Positions 34,154 through 42,791 of a stretch of DNA of 64,000 bases are shown piece by piece. Position 1 is the stretch's first letter. Each line of letters starts with the position of its first letter. The notes beneath the pieces were generated by a model. It did not search any database. It had not been told where the DNA came from and worked only from the letters and a program-made list of their open reading frames with translations. The position numbers and the translations under genes were made by a program. This stretch comes from Rhizohabitans arisaemae (GTDB lineage: Bacteria; Actinomycetota; Actinomycetes; Streptosporangiales; Streptosporangiaceae): NCBI RefSeq assembly GCF_025996515.1, contig NZ_BLRH01000060.1, positions 62,001-126,000 on the forward strand. The letters run 5' to 3'.

Positions 34154-35539
34154 CTATCCTTTCGGCTTGTGATAAGCATAGTGCCAGGTTTCAATGATTT
34201 GCCCCTTCTTGTTGTAGACATCAACATGAACATGACACCTAGTTGGAGAGCATTCACTCCTGAATCGCACCCACCCTCGGGGAAATTCTTTGACCTTCTT
34301 ATCTGCTGCGGCGACTGCTTCGTCACGACTAGCGAAGACACCCCCGTCGATATTTCTTTTACTTGGGGCATTGGATGCCCTGCCTCCAACACCAAACGCA
34401 CAACCGCCTGGTTCACTGTTGTGCACCAGAATATCTGAGTCGCCCAAAGCCACATGGTAGGTGTGGGTGTCGGCGACGGTGAGGTTGTGGACCTGCTGTT
34501 CCGGTACCTGGGTGGTGGTCACCCGGGTGAGGGTGACGGTGCGGCCGTCGGGTGAGCGCAGGGTCATGCCGGGTAGCAGGTCCTCGGCGTCGAGCCAGCG
34601 CCGGTGGTCGGCGGCCCAGAACGGGTGTTCCGCGGTGGCGGTCACGGTGGCCGTGCCCGGGCCGGTGAAGGTGCCGACGGTGAGGGTGACCAGCTGCTTT
34701 TCGCCCTGGCTGCCGATCAGGATGGTGACCGGCTTGGCCGCGGTTTTCCCGGTGCGCGGATCGGTGGCGATGACCTTGTCGCCGACCTTGACTTGCTCGA
34801 TGGGTTTGCGGGTGCCGTCGGCCATCAGGACGAGGGTGCCGGGCACGAAGCTGCTGAAGCAGCCTTTTCTCTTCGCCGCGTTTAAGGCATTACCGGCGGC
34901 TTGGACGCTTTTCTTGGCGGCCATCCAGCCGGTGAACGCATCCTTGGCCTTATTGACCTGAGTGGCGATGCTGCCGGCGAGCTCGCCAAGTTTCTTCCAC
35001 TTCCAGGGAAGGCCGTATTTGGCCACCAGTTTGGTGGCGATGCCCCCGGCAAAGGTGCCGATGATGTTGACGACAGTCTCGCCGCAGGCCGCCAAATTGC
35101 CGGTGGTCAGGCATTCGATTCCGGCGTCGATACCCAGCTCCTTGGCGGCGATCTGAACCAGCGCGGCCAGGGCGTCCAGCAGCGCCTGGAACTGCCGGTC
35201 CTCCTCCGTTTTGGCGTTGCTGTAGTTGTGCTGCGCGGTCCACAGGTCCTCGCAGGCCTTCTTTCCGTGCCGCTTGTAGCAGTTGTCGCGGTCCCGCTGA
35301 GTCCGGCAGTGGTCGGCTCGGCCGCCGCGTTTGCAGTCGTCGGGGTCTATGCCGAGGCCGGTGGGGTCAGACAGGCCGATCGGGTTGCCGCCGGCGTAGG
35401 AGTAGGCATTGGCCCATTGCGGGCGGCGCAGGTCCAGCAGGGGGTCGGGGCTGATGAAGCGTCCGGCGGCCGGATCGTAGTAGCGGGCCGAGACCGTATT
35501 TGGAACGATCCAAACAACTCCACGGTCATATGACCGCAT
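34154..35539 (-). CDS. Orphan RHS core - Hint - toxin tip (polymorphic toxin C-terminal fragment)
   Basis: A 461-residue frame carrying only the end of an RHS/YD-repeat toxin. Residues about 16-62 are the RHS-associated core (VSARYYDPAAGRFISPDPLL, then NAYSYAGGNPIGLSDPTG). An Ala-rich helical spacer with Cys residues follows (about 64-230), then a Hint/intein-like self-cleavage domain (about 231-376: CFSSFVPGTLVLMADGT at its start, TATAEHPFWAADHRRW in the middle, HTYHVALGDSDILVHN at its end). The last about 85 residues form the effector, with His-rich segments RCHVHVDVYNKKGQ and ETWHYAYHKPKG; I do not recognise its class. The long N-terminal part of a normal RHS protein is missing: upstream DNA is AT-richer with stops. 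It is followed by its likely immunity gene. Confidence 0.82.
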   Translation of the reverse strand: MRSYDRGVVWIVPNTVSARYYDPAAGRFISPDPLLDLRRPQWANAYSYAGGNPIGLSDPTGLGIDPDDCKRGGRADHCRTQRDRDNCYKRHGKKACEDLWTAQHNYSNAKTEEDRQFQALLDALAALVQIAAKELGIDAGIECLTTGNLAACGETVVNIIGTFAGGIATKLVAKYGLPWKWKKLGELAGSIATQVNKAKDAFTGWMAAKKSVQAAGNALNAAKRKGCFSSFVPGTLVLMADGTRKPIEQVKVGDKVIATDPRTGKTAAKPVTILIGSQGEKQLVTLTVGTFTGPGTATVTATAEHPFWAADHRRWLDAEDLLPGMTLRSPDGRTVTLTRVTTTQVPEQQVHNLTVADTHTYHVALGDSDILVHNSEPGGCAFGVGGRASNAPSKRNIDGGVFASRDEAVAAADKKVKEFPRGWVRFRSECSPTRCHVHVDVYNKKGQIIETWHYAYHKPKG

Positions 35540-35749
35540 TTATGATTTCAAGTCGAATTTGCATGTCGGGGCAGCGCCCACATCAAACAAATGACTAAGA
35601 TAACAAATCCACAACGACTCGAATTTGTTTTTGCCCTGGTTAGTCGATTCGTCGCCGGAGGCTTGGTGGATTCTCAGACTCAAGGCGGCGGGGTCGGGAG
35701 CCTGAGTCGGGTGTTTCCGGCCCTGGCTCCCGACCCCGTCTGTACGGAC

Positions 35750-37549
35750 TCAGTCGTCGTCGTCCAGGGGACGGACGACCAAGGCGCTGCCGCCGCCCCG
35801 TCTGGTGGGTTCGGCGACCGCCTGGATTCGGCCGTGGCCGGTGAACTCGATCCCGGTGGCAGCGCCGATGAAGCCAGCCGGTGGGCCGGGGAAAAGTGCG
35901 AGCGTGTGTCCCCGAGCGGTCAGCGCCGGGCCGTAGGCGTCGATGAACGCCTGCTCGGCGAAGGTCGACGGCGTGTTGCGCTGGGTGGCTCGCGGGGCTG
36001 CGAGGGCCTCCGGCAGGGACATCCCGAAGTCGACCCGGTTGAGCAGGATCTGCAGCACGGTGGTGATGATGGTGGAGCCGCCGGGGGTGCCGACGGCGAG
36101 GAACGGGCGCCCGTCCTTCAGCACGATCGTCGGGGACATGGAGGAGCGGGGGCGCTTGCCGGGTCCGGGTAGGTTCGGGTCGGTTGCCGAGGGAATGAAG
36201 GAGAAGTCGGTGAGCTCGTTGTTGAGCAGGAAGCCCCGCCCGGGGACGACGACCCCGTTTCCGCCGAACTGCTCGATGGTGATGGTGTAGGCGACGACGT
36301 TGCCCCATTTGTCGGCGACGGTGAGGTGGGTGGTCTGCGGCCCCTCATAGGTGAGCGGATCGGGCGTTCCGCCCGCCGCGGGGCATCCCCCGTACGTTCC
36401 GTCGGGTGAACCGGGTGTGGCGGGGTGCGGCATGGCCCGCTCCCCGATCAGGCAGGCGCGTTCCCGGGCGAACCCCGTGGACAGCAGCTCCTTCAGCGGG
36501 ACATCCGGAACATCCCCCACATAGCGCCCGCGGTCGGCGTAGGAGAGCCGCGACGCCTCCAGGTAGCGGTGGAGCGCCTCCACCCGGTCGCCGGTCTTCG
36601 GCAGGGAGGAGATGATGTTGAGCGCCTCCCCCACGGTCGACCCCCCGGAGGAGGGCGGCGCCATGCCGTACACGTCCAGACCGCGGTAGCCGACCCGGGT
36701 CGGCTCGCGCAGGACCGCCCGGTAGCCGCGGAGGTCGTCCACGGTCAGCAGACCCGGACGGACGTTCCTGGTCGAAGCGGGATCCACCGGCGGCCTGCGG
36801 ACCGCGTCCACGATCTCGGCGGCGAGGGAACCCCGGTAGAAGGCGTCCGGCCCGCCGGCGGCGAGCTCCCGGTAGGTCCTGGCCAGATCAGGGTTGCGGA
36901 ACGTCGACCCGAGGACCGGCAGGTTGCCGCCGGGGAGGAAAAGCTCGCGGGTGGGCACGATGTCCTTGAACCGGTCGAGGTTCACCGCGGTCTGCGCGAT
37001 GAACTCCTCGTCCACGGTGAATCCGCGCCGCGCCACCTCGATCGCGGGCTGGAGCACCTGCCGGAGCGACATCTTGCCCCATTTGCGCAGCGCCAGCTCC
37101 CACTGGCGGACCGTGCCCGGCGCCCCGACGGAGAGTCCACTGGTCACCGCCTCGGCGAAGGGGATCGGCGCGCCGTTCTCCATGAACGAGTCCTGCCGCA
37201 TCGCGGCGGGAGCGGTCTCCCGGCCGTCGATCGTGTGCACCCGCCCGGTTCGCGCGTCGTAGTAGAGGAAGAACCCGCCCCCGCCGAGCGCCGCGACGAA
37301 AGGCTCGGTCACCCCGAGGGTCGCCGAGGCCGCGACCGCCGCGTCGACCGCGTTCCCGCCCCGCCGCAGGATCTCGATCGCGGTACGGCTCGCGTCCAGG
37401 TCGACGGTGGCGACCGCACCGCCGTACCCCTCGGCGACCGGCTGTTTCTCATATGGCTTTCGCGTCTCGGCGAGAGCCGGAACGGGCAGCACCAGACCCG
37501 GGACGAGGAGGAGCCCGGCAAGATAGCGCAGTCTCATGGCACCCAGCAT
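35750..37549 (-). CDS. ggt: Gamma-glutamyltransferase (Ntn hydrolase)
   Basis: A 599-residue exported enzyme. An N-terminal signal peptide (MRLRYLAGLLLVPGLVL...) is followed by the large-subunit motifs GGNAVDAAVAAS, TEPFVAALGGGGF, GRETAP and SVGAPGTV. The autocatalytic cleavage site and nucleophile Thr lie in QTTHLTVADKWGN, and the small subunit contains SSMSPTIV and VGTPGGSTI. It cleaves or transfers gamma-glutamyl groups of glutathione-like compounds; in mycothiol users the substrate may be another gamma-glutamyl amide. Start at 37549 or 37537; the first has a weak AAGG site. It borders the degraded island at its 3' end and is divergent from the two-component system. Confidence 0.93.
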   Translation of the reverse strand: MLGAMRLRYLAGLLLVPGLVLPVPALAETRKPYEKQPVAEGYGGAVATVDLDASRTAIEILRRGGNAVDAAVAASATLGVTEPFVAALGGGGFFLYYDARTGRVHTIDGRETAPAAMRQDSFMENGAPIPFAEAVTSGLSVGAPGTVRQWELALRKWGKMSLRQVLQPAIEVARRGFTVDEEFIAQTAVNLDRFKDIVPTRELFLPGGNLPVLGSTFRNPDLARTYRELAAGGPDAFYRGSLAAEIVDAVRRPPVDPASTRNVRPGLLTVDDLRGYRAVLREPTRVGYRGLDVYGMAPPSSGGSTVGEALNIISSLPKTGDRVEALHRYLEASRLSYADRGRYVGDVPDVPLKELLSTGFARERACLIGERAMPHPATPGSPDGTYGGCPAAGGTPDPLTYEGPQTTHLTVADKWGNVVAYTITIEQFGGNGVVVPGRGFLLNNELTDFSFIPSATDPNLPGPGKRPRSSMSPTIVLKDGRPFLAVGTPGGSTIITTVLQILLNRVDFGMSLPEALAAPRATQRNTPSTFAEQAFIDAYGPALTARGHTLALFPGPPAGFIGAATGIEFTGHGRIQAVAEPTRRGGGSALVVRPLDDDD

Positions 37550-37685
37550 GACTCAGCCTTGACCGGTTGTGATCACCGCTGTCCACATCCGGACACCACC
37601 CCCTCGTGCTACTCCGCGGAGTGTAGGGATACATCCCCCGTCAGGTCGATGCCGAGGCGTCCCGAGGTGACGTAGTTTCGTCGGC

Positions 37686-38792
37686 GTGAAGCGTGTGCTC
37701 GATCTGGTCCTGGTCCTGGTCGTCGGGGTCCTGCAGGTCGGCGGCGCATTCGTCGACCAGCACAACCCCTGGCGGCTCTACGACGTGCGCCCGATCGACG
37801 GGCTCGCCCTCTGCCTCCTGGTCGCGGGGCCGCTGCTCCTGCTCGCCCGGCGGCGCCATCCGACGGACGTGGACGCGCTGACCTTGATCGCGGCGGTGTG
37901 CTACTCGGGGCTCGGGTACCCGGGTTCTTCGATCTTCCTCAGTCCGGCGGTCGCGGTCTTCGCCGCCATCCGGTACGGGCGGCGCCTGGCGACCTGGATC
38001 GTCACCCTCTGCGGGTACGCCCTCCTCGTCGGCCTCTCCTACCTGCCCTTCGGCGACGAGCCCATCGGCCTCCGCCGCGCGCTCGGTCTCCTCGCCTGGT
38101 TCCTGGTGGTCCTCACGATCGCCGAGGTGGCCCGGATGCGCCGGGAGCGCCGGGCCGGCGAGCTGCGCGCCGCGGCGGAGGAGGCCAGACGGCTGGCCGG
38201 GGAGGAGCGGCTCCGGATCGCCCGGGAGCTCCACGACGTGCTGGCGCACAACATCTCCCTGATCAACGTGCAGGCGTCCACGGCGCTCCACCTCATGGAC
38301 GAACGCCCGGAGCAGGCACGGACCGCCCTCACCGTGATCAAACAGTCGAGCCGGGACGTGCTCACCGAGATGCGCACGGTCCTCGGCGTCCTGCGGGAGG
38401 GGGCGCCGCGGGCCCCCACCTCGGGGCTGGACCGGCTCGACGAGCTGCTCGCGGCGACCGGGGCCACCAAGACGGTCACCGGTACGGTCCGCCCGGTTCC
38501 CGCGGGGATCGACCTCGCCGCGTACCGGATCATTCAGGAGGCCCTCACCAACGCCCGCCGGCACGCCGGTACGGCCGACGTGGCGGTCTCCCTCGGCTAC
38601 AGTGACCAAGAGCTCCGCGTGGAGGTCGAGAACGGCCCGGGCGACACCGCCCCCCGCACGCCGGGCACCGGGAACGGGATCCCGGGGATGCGCGAGCGGG
38701 CGACCGCGCTCGGCGGCACGCTCGGCGCCGAACCGACGTCCCAGGGCGGCTTTCTCGTGGTGGCCCGGCTCCCCCTCGGAGGGACCCCGTGA
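37686..38792 (+). CDS. NarL-type sensor histidine kinase
   Basis: A 368-residue membrane kinase. Four or five hydrophobic helices (about 5-150) precede a HisKA_3 dimerization domain with phospho-acceptor His183 in RIARELHDVLAHNIS, and a HATPase domain with the N box EALTNARRHA and G box GNGIPGMRERA. It starts at GTG 37686. The stop overlaps the following response regulator gene, so the pair is one two-component system. There is no large outer sensor domain, so the signal is probably sensed within the membrane. Confidence 0.93.
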   Translation: MKRVLDLVLVLVVGVLQVGGAFVDQHNPWRLYDVRPIDGLALCLLVAGPLLLLARRRHPTDVDALTLIAAVCYSGLGYPGSSIFLSPAVAVFAAIRYGRRLATWIVTLCGYALLVGLSYLPFGDEPIGLRRALGLLAWFLVVLTIAEVARMRRERRAGELRAAAEEARRLAGEERLRIARELHDVLAHNISLINVQASTALHLMDERPEQARTALTVIKQSSRDVLTEMRTVLGVLREGAPRAPTSGLDRLDELLAATGATKTVTGTVRPVPAGIDLAAYRIIQEALTNARRHAGTADVAVSLGYSDQELRVEVENGPGDTAPRTPGTGNGIPGMRERATALGGTLGAEPTSQGGFLVVARLPLGGTP

Positions 38793-39451
38793 TCGATGTG
38801 CTCCTCGCCGACGACCAGGCCCTGGTCCGGGCCGGGTTTCGCGCGCTGCTCGACGCGCAGGACGGCATCCGGGTCGTGGCCGAGGCGGCCGAGGGCGGCG
38901 CCGCGGTACGGCTGGCGCGCGAGCACCGGCCCGCCGTCATCCTGATGGACATCCGGATGCCCGGGACGGACGGTCTGGCGGCGACCCGCACGATCACCGC
39001 GGATCCGAAGCTGGCCGACGTCCGGGTGGTCATCCTCACCACCTTCGACCTCGACGAGTACGTCTTCGAGGCGCTGCGCGGAGGCGCCAGCGGCTTCCTG
39101 GTCAAGGACACCGAACCGGCCGAGCTCATCCACGCGGTCCGGGTCGTCGCGGCGGGGAACGCCCTGCTCTCCCCCGGGATCACCCGGCGGCTCATCGAGG
39201 AGTACGCGACCCGGGCCAAGGACCCGGACCGCACCCACGACCTCGGGCTCCTCACCGGGCGGGAGCGCGAGGTGCTGGCGCTGGTGGCCGCGGGCCGTAC
39301 CAACGACGAGATCGCCGAATCCCTGGTCATGAGCCCCGCCACCGCCAAAACCCACGTCAGCCGGACCATGATGAAGCTCCACGCCCGGGATCGCGCCCAG
39401 CTGGTGGTGATCGCCTACGAGTCCGGGCTGGTCAAACCGGGCTGGTGGTGA
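38789..39451 (+). CDS. NarL/LuxR-family response regulator
   Basis: A 220-residue regulator with a receiver domain (acidic pair ADDQ at about 7-10, phospho-acceptor Asp54 in ILMDIRMPG, conserved Lys in FLVKDTE) and a C-terminal LuxR helix-turn-helix (LTGREREVLALVAAGRTNDEIAE, then SPATAKTHVSRTMMKL). GTGA overlap with the kinase gene. Targets are unknown; the 67-residue Cys-rich gene lies just downstream. Confidence 0.95.
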   Translation: MIDVLLADDQALVRAGFRALLDAQDGIRVVAEAAEGGAAVRLAREHRPAVILMDIRMPGTDGLAATRTITADPKLADVRVVILTTFDLDEYVFEALRGGASGFLVKDTEPAELIHAVRVVAAGNALLSPGITRRLIEEYATRAKDPDRTHDLGLLTGREREVLALVAAGRTNDEIAESLVMSPATAKTHVSRTMMKLHARDRAQLVVIAYESGLVKPGWW

Positions 39452-39548
39452 ACTCGTTCGCACGGGAAGGTAAAGGAATTGTGGCTGGCGGGCCGGGAAC
39501 CGCCGGGGTTACGTTCGATGACGAGACGAACCCTGAGAGCGAGGACCC

Positions 39549-39752
39549 ATGCGACAATCCATCGCCCGCCTCTGCGGCAAGTGCGACTGCGGATGCCCGG
39601 AGGTGTTCGTCGATCGAACCGCCCCCGAGGACCGGCAGCTGATCATCACCGACGACTTCGGACAGCGGGTGGAGATGAGCCTCGACCAGTTCGGCACCCT
39701 CGTCGAGGCGGCCAAAACCGGCACCCTCGACAGCTACCTGGCCTCCGCGTAG
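39549..39752 (+). CDS. Small Cys-rich protein (67 residues)
   Basis: A 67-residue cytoplasmic protein with a dense cysteine cluster near the N terminus: LCGKCDCGCPEVFVD (Cys9, Cys12, Cys14, Cys16), then an acidic alpha-beta-looking region ending SYLASA. A GAGAGCGAGGACCC stretch precedes the ATG. I know of similar unnamed small actinobacterial proteins with CGKCDCGCPE but no assigned function. The spacing suggests metal binding (Zn or Fe-S). It follows the NarL-type two-component genes by about 100 bp and is followed by a terminator hairpin. Confidence 0.72.
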   Translation: MRQSIARLCGKCDCGCPEVFVDRTAPEDRQLIITDDFGQRVEMSLDQFGTLVEAAKTGTLDSYLASA

Positions 39753-39753
39753 C

Positions 39754-39779
39754 CCGTACCGGATCCGCAGCCGGTACGG
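39754..39779 (+). terminator. Hairpin terminator after the Cys-rich gene
   Basis: CCGTACCGG (39754-39762) and CCGGTACGG (39771-39779) form a 9-bp perfect stem with an eight-base loop, two bases after the stop codon of the 67-residue gene. Confidence 0.6.
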
Positions 39780-39920
39780 CGGCACGCCGCACGATCGGGG
39801 CTGCGGCCGAGCGGTTCCGCGGAGGTCGCGTGCGCGGCGGACCCGCGGGAGCCGGGATGTCCCCGTACCGGCCTCTGCGGACCATGCCCGGCCCGCGCCG
39901 GAGCCGACTCCCGCTCCGGC

Positions 39921-39954
39921 ACGCCGTACCGGAACCTGAAGCCCGGTACGGCGT
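39921..39954 (-). terminator. Hairpin terminator after ald
   Basis: ACGCCGTACCGG (39921-39932) and CCGGTACGGCGT (39943-39954) form a perfect 12-bp stem with a 10-base loop, 12 bases beyond the ald stop on the minus strand. Its stem shares the CCGTACCGG sequence with the hairpin at 39754, so the two terminators of these convergent units are related. Confidence 0.7.
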
Positions 39955-39965
39955 GACGCGGAAGG

Positions 39966-41084
39966 TCAGGCGGCGGCCAGGACGTCGGCCGGCCGGTCGA
40001 AGGGGAGTCCGTGCGCCAGCGCGACGGGCTCGTTGGTGAGCCGGCCGCCGTGGGTGTTGAGGCCGAGGGCGAGCGCCGGGTCGGCGCGGAGGGCCTCCCG
40101 CCAGCCGAGGTTCGCCAGCTTGACTGCGTACGGCAGGGTCGCGTTGGTCAGCGCGTAGGTGCTGGTGTTGGCCACCGAGCCGGGCATGTTGGCGACGCAG
40201 TAGAACACCGTCTCGTGCACCCGGTAGGTCGGGTCGGCGTGGGTGGTCGGCCGGGAGTCCTCGAAGCACCCCCCCTGGTCGATCGCGATGTCGACGAGGA
40301 CCGCGCCGGGCTTCATCCGGGAGACCAGCTCGTTGGAGATGAGGGTCGGCGCCTTGGCGCCCGGGATCAGTACGGCGCCGATCACCAGGTCGGCGGCGAG
40401 GGCCTCCCGCTCGATCGCGTAGGCGGTGGAGACGACGGTCTTGAGCCGGCCCTGGTAGATCGCGTCGATCTGACGCAGCCGGTCGACGTTGATGTCCATG
40501 ATCGTGACATCGGCGCCCATGCCGACCGCGATCTGGGCGGCGTTGAGGCCGGAGACGCCCGCGCCGATGACGAGCACCTTCGCCGGGGCGACACCGGGGA
40601 CCCCGCCGGGGAGCACGCCGCGGCCGCCGTTGAAACGCATCAGGTTGTAGGCGCCCACCTGCGGCGCGAGCCGACCGGCCACCTCCGACATGGGGGCGAG
40701 CAGCGGCAGCGTGTTCCCCACCTGGACGGTCTCGTAGGCGACGGCGGTGACCTTGTTCTTCAGGAGGGCGTCGGTGCACGGCTGTGACGCGGCCAGGTGC
40801 AGGTAGGTGAAGAGCACCTGCCCTTCGCGCATGAGCGGGTACTCCTCGGCGATGGGCTCCTTGACCTTCAGGATGAGGTCGGCCTCGCCCCAGACCTCGG
40901 CCGCGGTGTCGAGGATCTTCGCCCCGGCGAAGAGGTAGTCCTCGTCGGTGATGTGCGACCCGCTTCCGGCGTCCCGCTGGACGTACACGTCGTGGCCGTG
41001 GCGAACGAGTTCGTGGACCCCGGCGGGGGTGACCGCGACCCGGTACTCGTGATTCTTGACCTCGGCCGGCACGCCGATCTTCAT
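39966..41084 (-). CDS. ald: Alanine dehydrogenase
   Basis: A 372-residue NAD-dependent enzyme interconverting L-alanine and pyruvate plus ammonia. Typical sequences are [20 protein letters not shown] at the start, Lys in LILKVKEP, the catalytic His in YLHLAASQ, the NAD motif [12 protein letters not shown] and the C-terminal [10 protein letters not shown]-like segment (here [10 protein letters not shown]). The ATG at 41084 has AAAGGGAGAA upstream; a longer frame to 41153 adds unrelated residues. The aminotransferase gene lies upstream on the same strand, 105 bp away, which suggests a shared role in amino-acid nitrogen release with pyruvate/alanine as the exchange couple. Confidence 0.95.
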   Translation of the reverse strand: MKIGVPAEVKNHEYRVAVTPAGVHELVRHGHDVYVQRDAGSGSHITDEDYLFAGAKILDTAAEVWGEADLILKVKEPIAEEYPLMREGQVLFTYLHLAASQPCTDALLKNKVTAVAYETVQVGNTLPLLAPMSEVAGRLAPQVGAYNLMRFNGGRGVLPGGVPGVAPAKVLVIGAGVSGLNAAQIAVGMGADVTIMDINVDRLRQIDAIYQGRLKTVVSTAYAIEREALAADLVIGAVLIPGAKAPTLISNELVSRMKPGAVLVDIAIDQGGCFEDSRPTTHADPTYRVHETVFYCVANMPGSVANTSTYALTNATLPYAVKLANLGWREALRADPALALGLNTHGGRLTNEPVALAHGLPFDRPADVLAAA

Positions 41085-41189
41085 GCGGATTCTCCCTTTC
41101 CGGTGGTACAGCACAGCCGCCGCCAGGTCGGTGGCGTCAGGGTTGGCGAACACGCCCTCCGGCCGGTCGGGCCGGAGGGCGTGCGGGGA

Positions 41190-42575
41190 TCAGAGCCGGT
41201 TCCACGCCTCGGTGAGGACACCGCGCAGGATCGACTCGATCTCGTCGAACTCGGCGGGTCCGCAGATCAGCGGAGGCGCGAGCTGGACCACGGGGTCACC
41301 GCGGTCGTCCGCCCGGCAGTACAGGCCCGCGTCGTAGAGCGCCTTGGAGAGGAAGCCGCGGAGCAGGCGCTCGGACTCCTCCTCGTTGAAGGTCTCCTTG
41401 GTCGTCTTGTCCTTGACCAGCTCGATGCCGTAGAAGTACCCGGAGCCCCGGACGTTCCCGACGATCGGCAGGTCGAGCAGCTTCTCCAGCGTCGCCCGGA
41501 ACACCGGCTCGTTGCGGGTCACGTGACCCAGGAGGTCTTCCCGCTCGAAGAGGTCGAGGTTGGCGAGGGCCACCGCGGCCGCCACCGGGTGCCCGCCGAA
41601 GGTGTACCCGTGGGCGAACATCTCGGTGCCGTCCTTGAACGGCTCGAAGAGCCGCTCGGAGGCGATCATCGCGCCGATCGGGGCGTACCCGGAGGTCATC
41701 CCCTTGGCGCAGGTGATGATGTCGGGCTGGTAGTCGAACTTCTGCCCGCCGAACATCGTCCCGAGGCGCCCGAAGGCGCAGATGACCTCGTCGGAGACGA
41801 GCAGCACGTCATGCTGGTCGCAGATCTCCCGGAGCCGCTGGAAGTAGCCGGGCGGCGGCGGGAAACAACCTCCCGCGTTCTGCACCGGCTCGACGAAGAC
41901 GGCGGCGACCGTGTCCGGGCCCTCCATCTCGATGGCCTTGCCGATCTGGTCGGCGGCCCATCGGCCGAAGGCCTCCTCGGACAGGCCGGGGAACCCGGTG
42001 ATCTCGTCGGCCCGGTAGTAGTTGGTGTTGGGCGCCCGGTGAGATCCCGGGACGAGCGGCTCGAAGACCTGCTTCAGCGCGGGGATCCCGGTGATGGAGA
42101 GCGCCCCCTGCGGGGTGCCGTGGTAAGCGATCGACCGGCTGATCACTTTGTGCTTGAGCGGCTTGCCCTTGATCTTGAAGTACTGTTTGGCCAGCTTCCA
42201 GGCGGACTCGACCGCCTCGCCTCCGCCGGTGGTGAAGAAGACCCGGTTGAGGTCGCCCGGGGTCAGCGCGGCCAGCCGGGCCGCCAGCTCGGCGGCCTTG
42301 GGGTGGGCGTAGGACCACAGGGGAAAGAAGGCCAGCTCCTGGGCCTGCTTGGCGGCGGCTTCGGCGAGCTCGCTCCGGCCGTGACCCACCTGCACGACGA
42401 AGAGCCCGGCGAGGCCGTCCAGATAGCGCTTGCCGTGAGCGTCATAGATATAGGCGCCGTCCCCACGCACGATCATCGGCACTTCGCCGTCCGCGTATGA
42501 GGAGTGACGGGTGAAGTGCATCCATAGGTTGTCCTGAGCGGCCCGGAGTGCCGCGGCGGTGTCTGCCTGTGTCAT
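41190..42575 (-). CDS. Class III (omega) PLP aminotransferase
   Basis: A 461-residue class III aminotransferase. Key segments are YIYDAHGKRYLDGLAGL, FFTTGGGEAVESAWKLA, the catalytic strand LVSDEVICAFGRLGTMFG (Asp contacts PLP) and the PLP Lys in ITCAKGMTSGYAPIGA. It resembles pyruvate- or alanine-linked omega-amino acid transaminases (beta-alanine, putrescine or similar). Adjacent alanine dehydrogenase would recycle the alanine formed, supporting a pyruvate-dependent reaction. ATG 42575 has AAGGGA upstream; the longer frame to 42680 is not homologous. Confidence 0.9.
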   Translation of the reverse strand: MTQADTAAALRAAQDNLWMHFTRHSSYADGEVPMIVRGDGAYIYDAHGKRYLDGLAGLFVVQVGHGRSELAEAAAKQAQELAFFPLWSYAHPKAAELAARLAALTPGDLNRVFFTTGGGEAVESAWKLAKQYFKIKGKPLKHKVISRSIAYHGTPQGALSITGIPALKQVFEPLVPGSHRAPNTNYYRADEITGFPGLSEEAFGRWAADQIGKAIEMEGPDTVAAVFVEPVQNAGGCFPPPPGYFQRLREICDQHDVLLVSDEVICAFGRLGTMFGGQKFDYQPDIITCAKGMTSGYAPIGAMIASERLFEPFKDGTEMFAHGYTFGGHPVAAAVALANLDLFEREDLLGHVTRNEPVFRATLEKLLDLPIVGNVRGSGYFYGIELVKDKTTKETFNEEESERLLRGFLSKALYDAGLYCRADDRGDPVVQLAPPLICGPAEFDEIESILRGVLTEAWNRL

Positions 42576-42668
42576 GGCGTCGTCCCTTGATGTGCTATCT
42601 GCAATCCAGTGTGCAAGCTTTAGCCGGTTTTGACAAGCGAAACCATGCTCCACTGTAGTCAATACTCT

Positions 42669-42706
42669 GGAATCCGCCATTTACATGGCATTTGACAACG
42701 GATTCC
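42669..42706. promoter_or_regulatory. Inverted repeat in the aminotransferase-dipeptidase divergent promoter
   Basis: GGAATCCG (42669-42676) and CGGATTCC (42699-42706) are perfect inverted arms 22 bp apart in an AT-richer 216-bp divergent region. TTTGACA lies between them (42691-42697). This is a plausible operator for an unlinked regulator controlling both directions. Confidence 0.45.
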
Positions 42707-42791
42707 GTAGGCTCTTGCCACCCCTCCGGGCGGTGTCGGGGCCGTGTGGTGGAATGGCTGTCGACCATTTGTTCCAACAACGGGGGTAATC

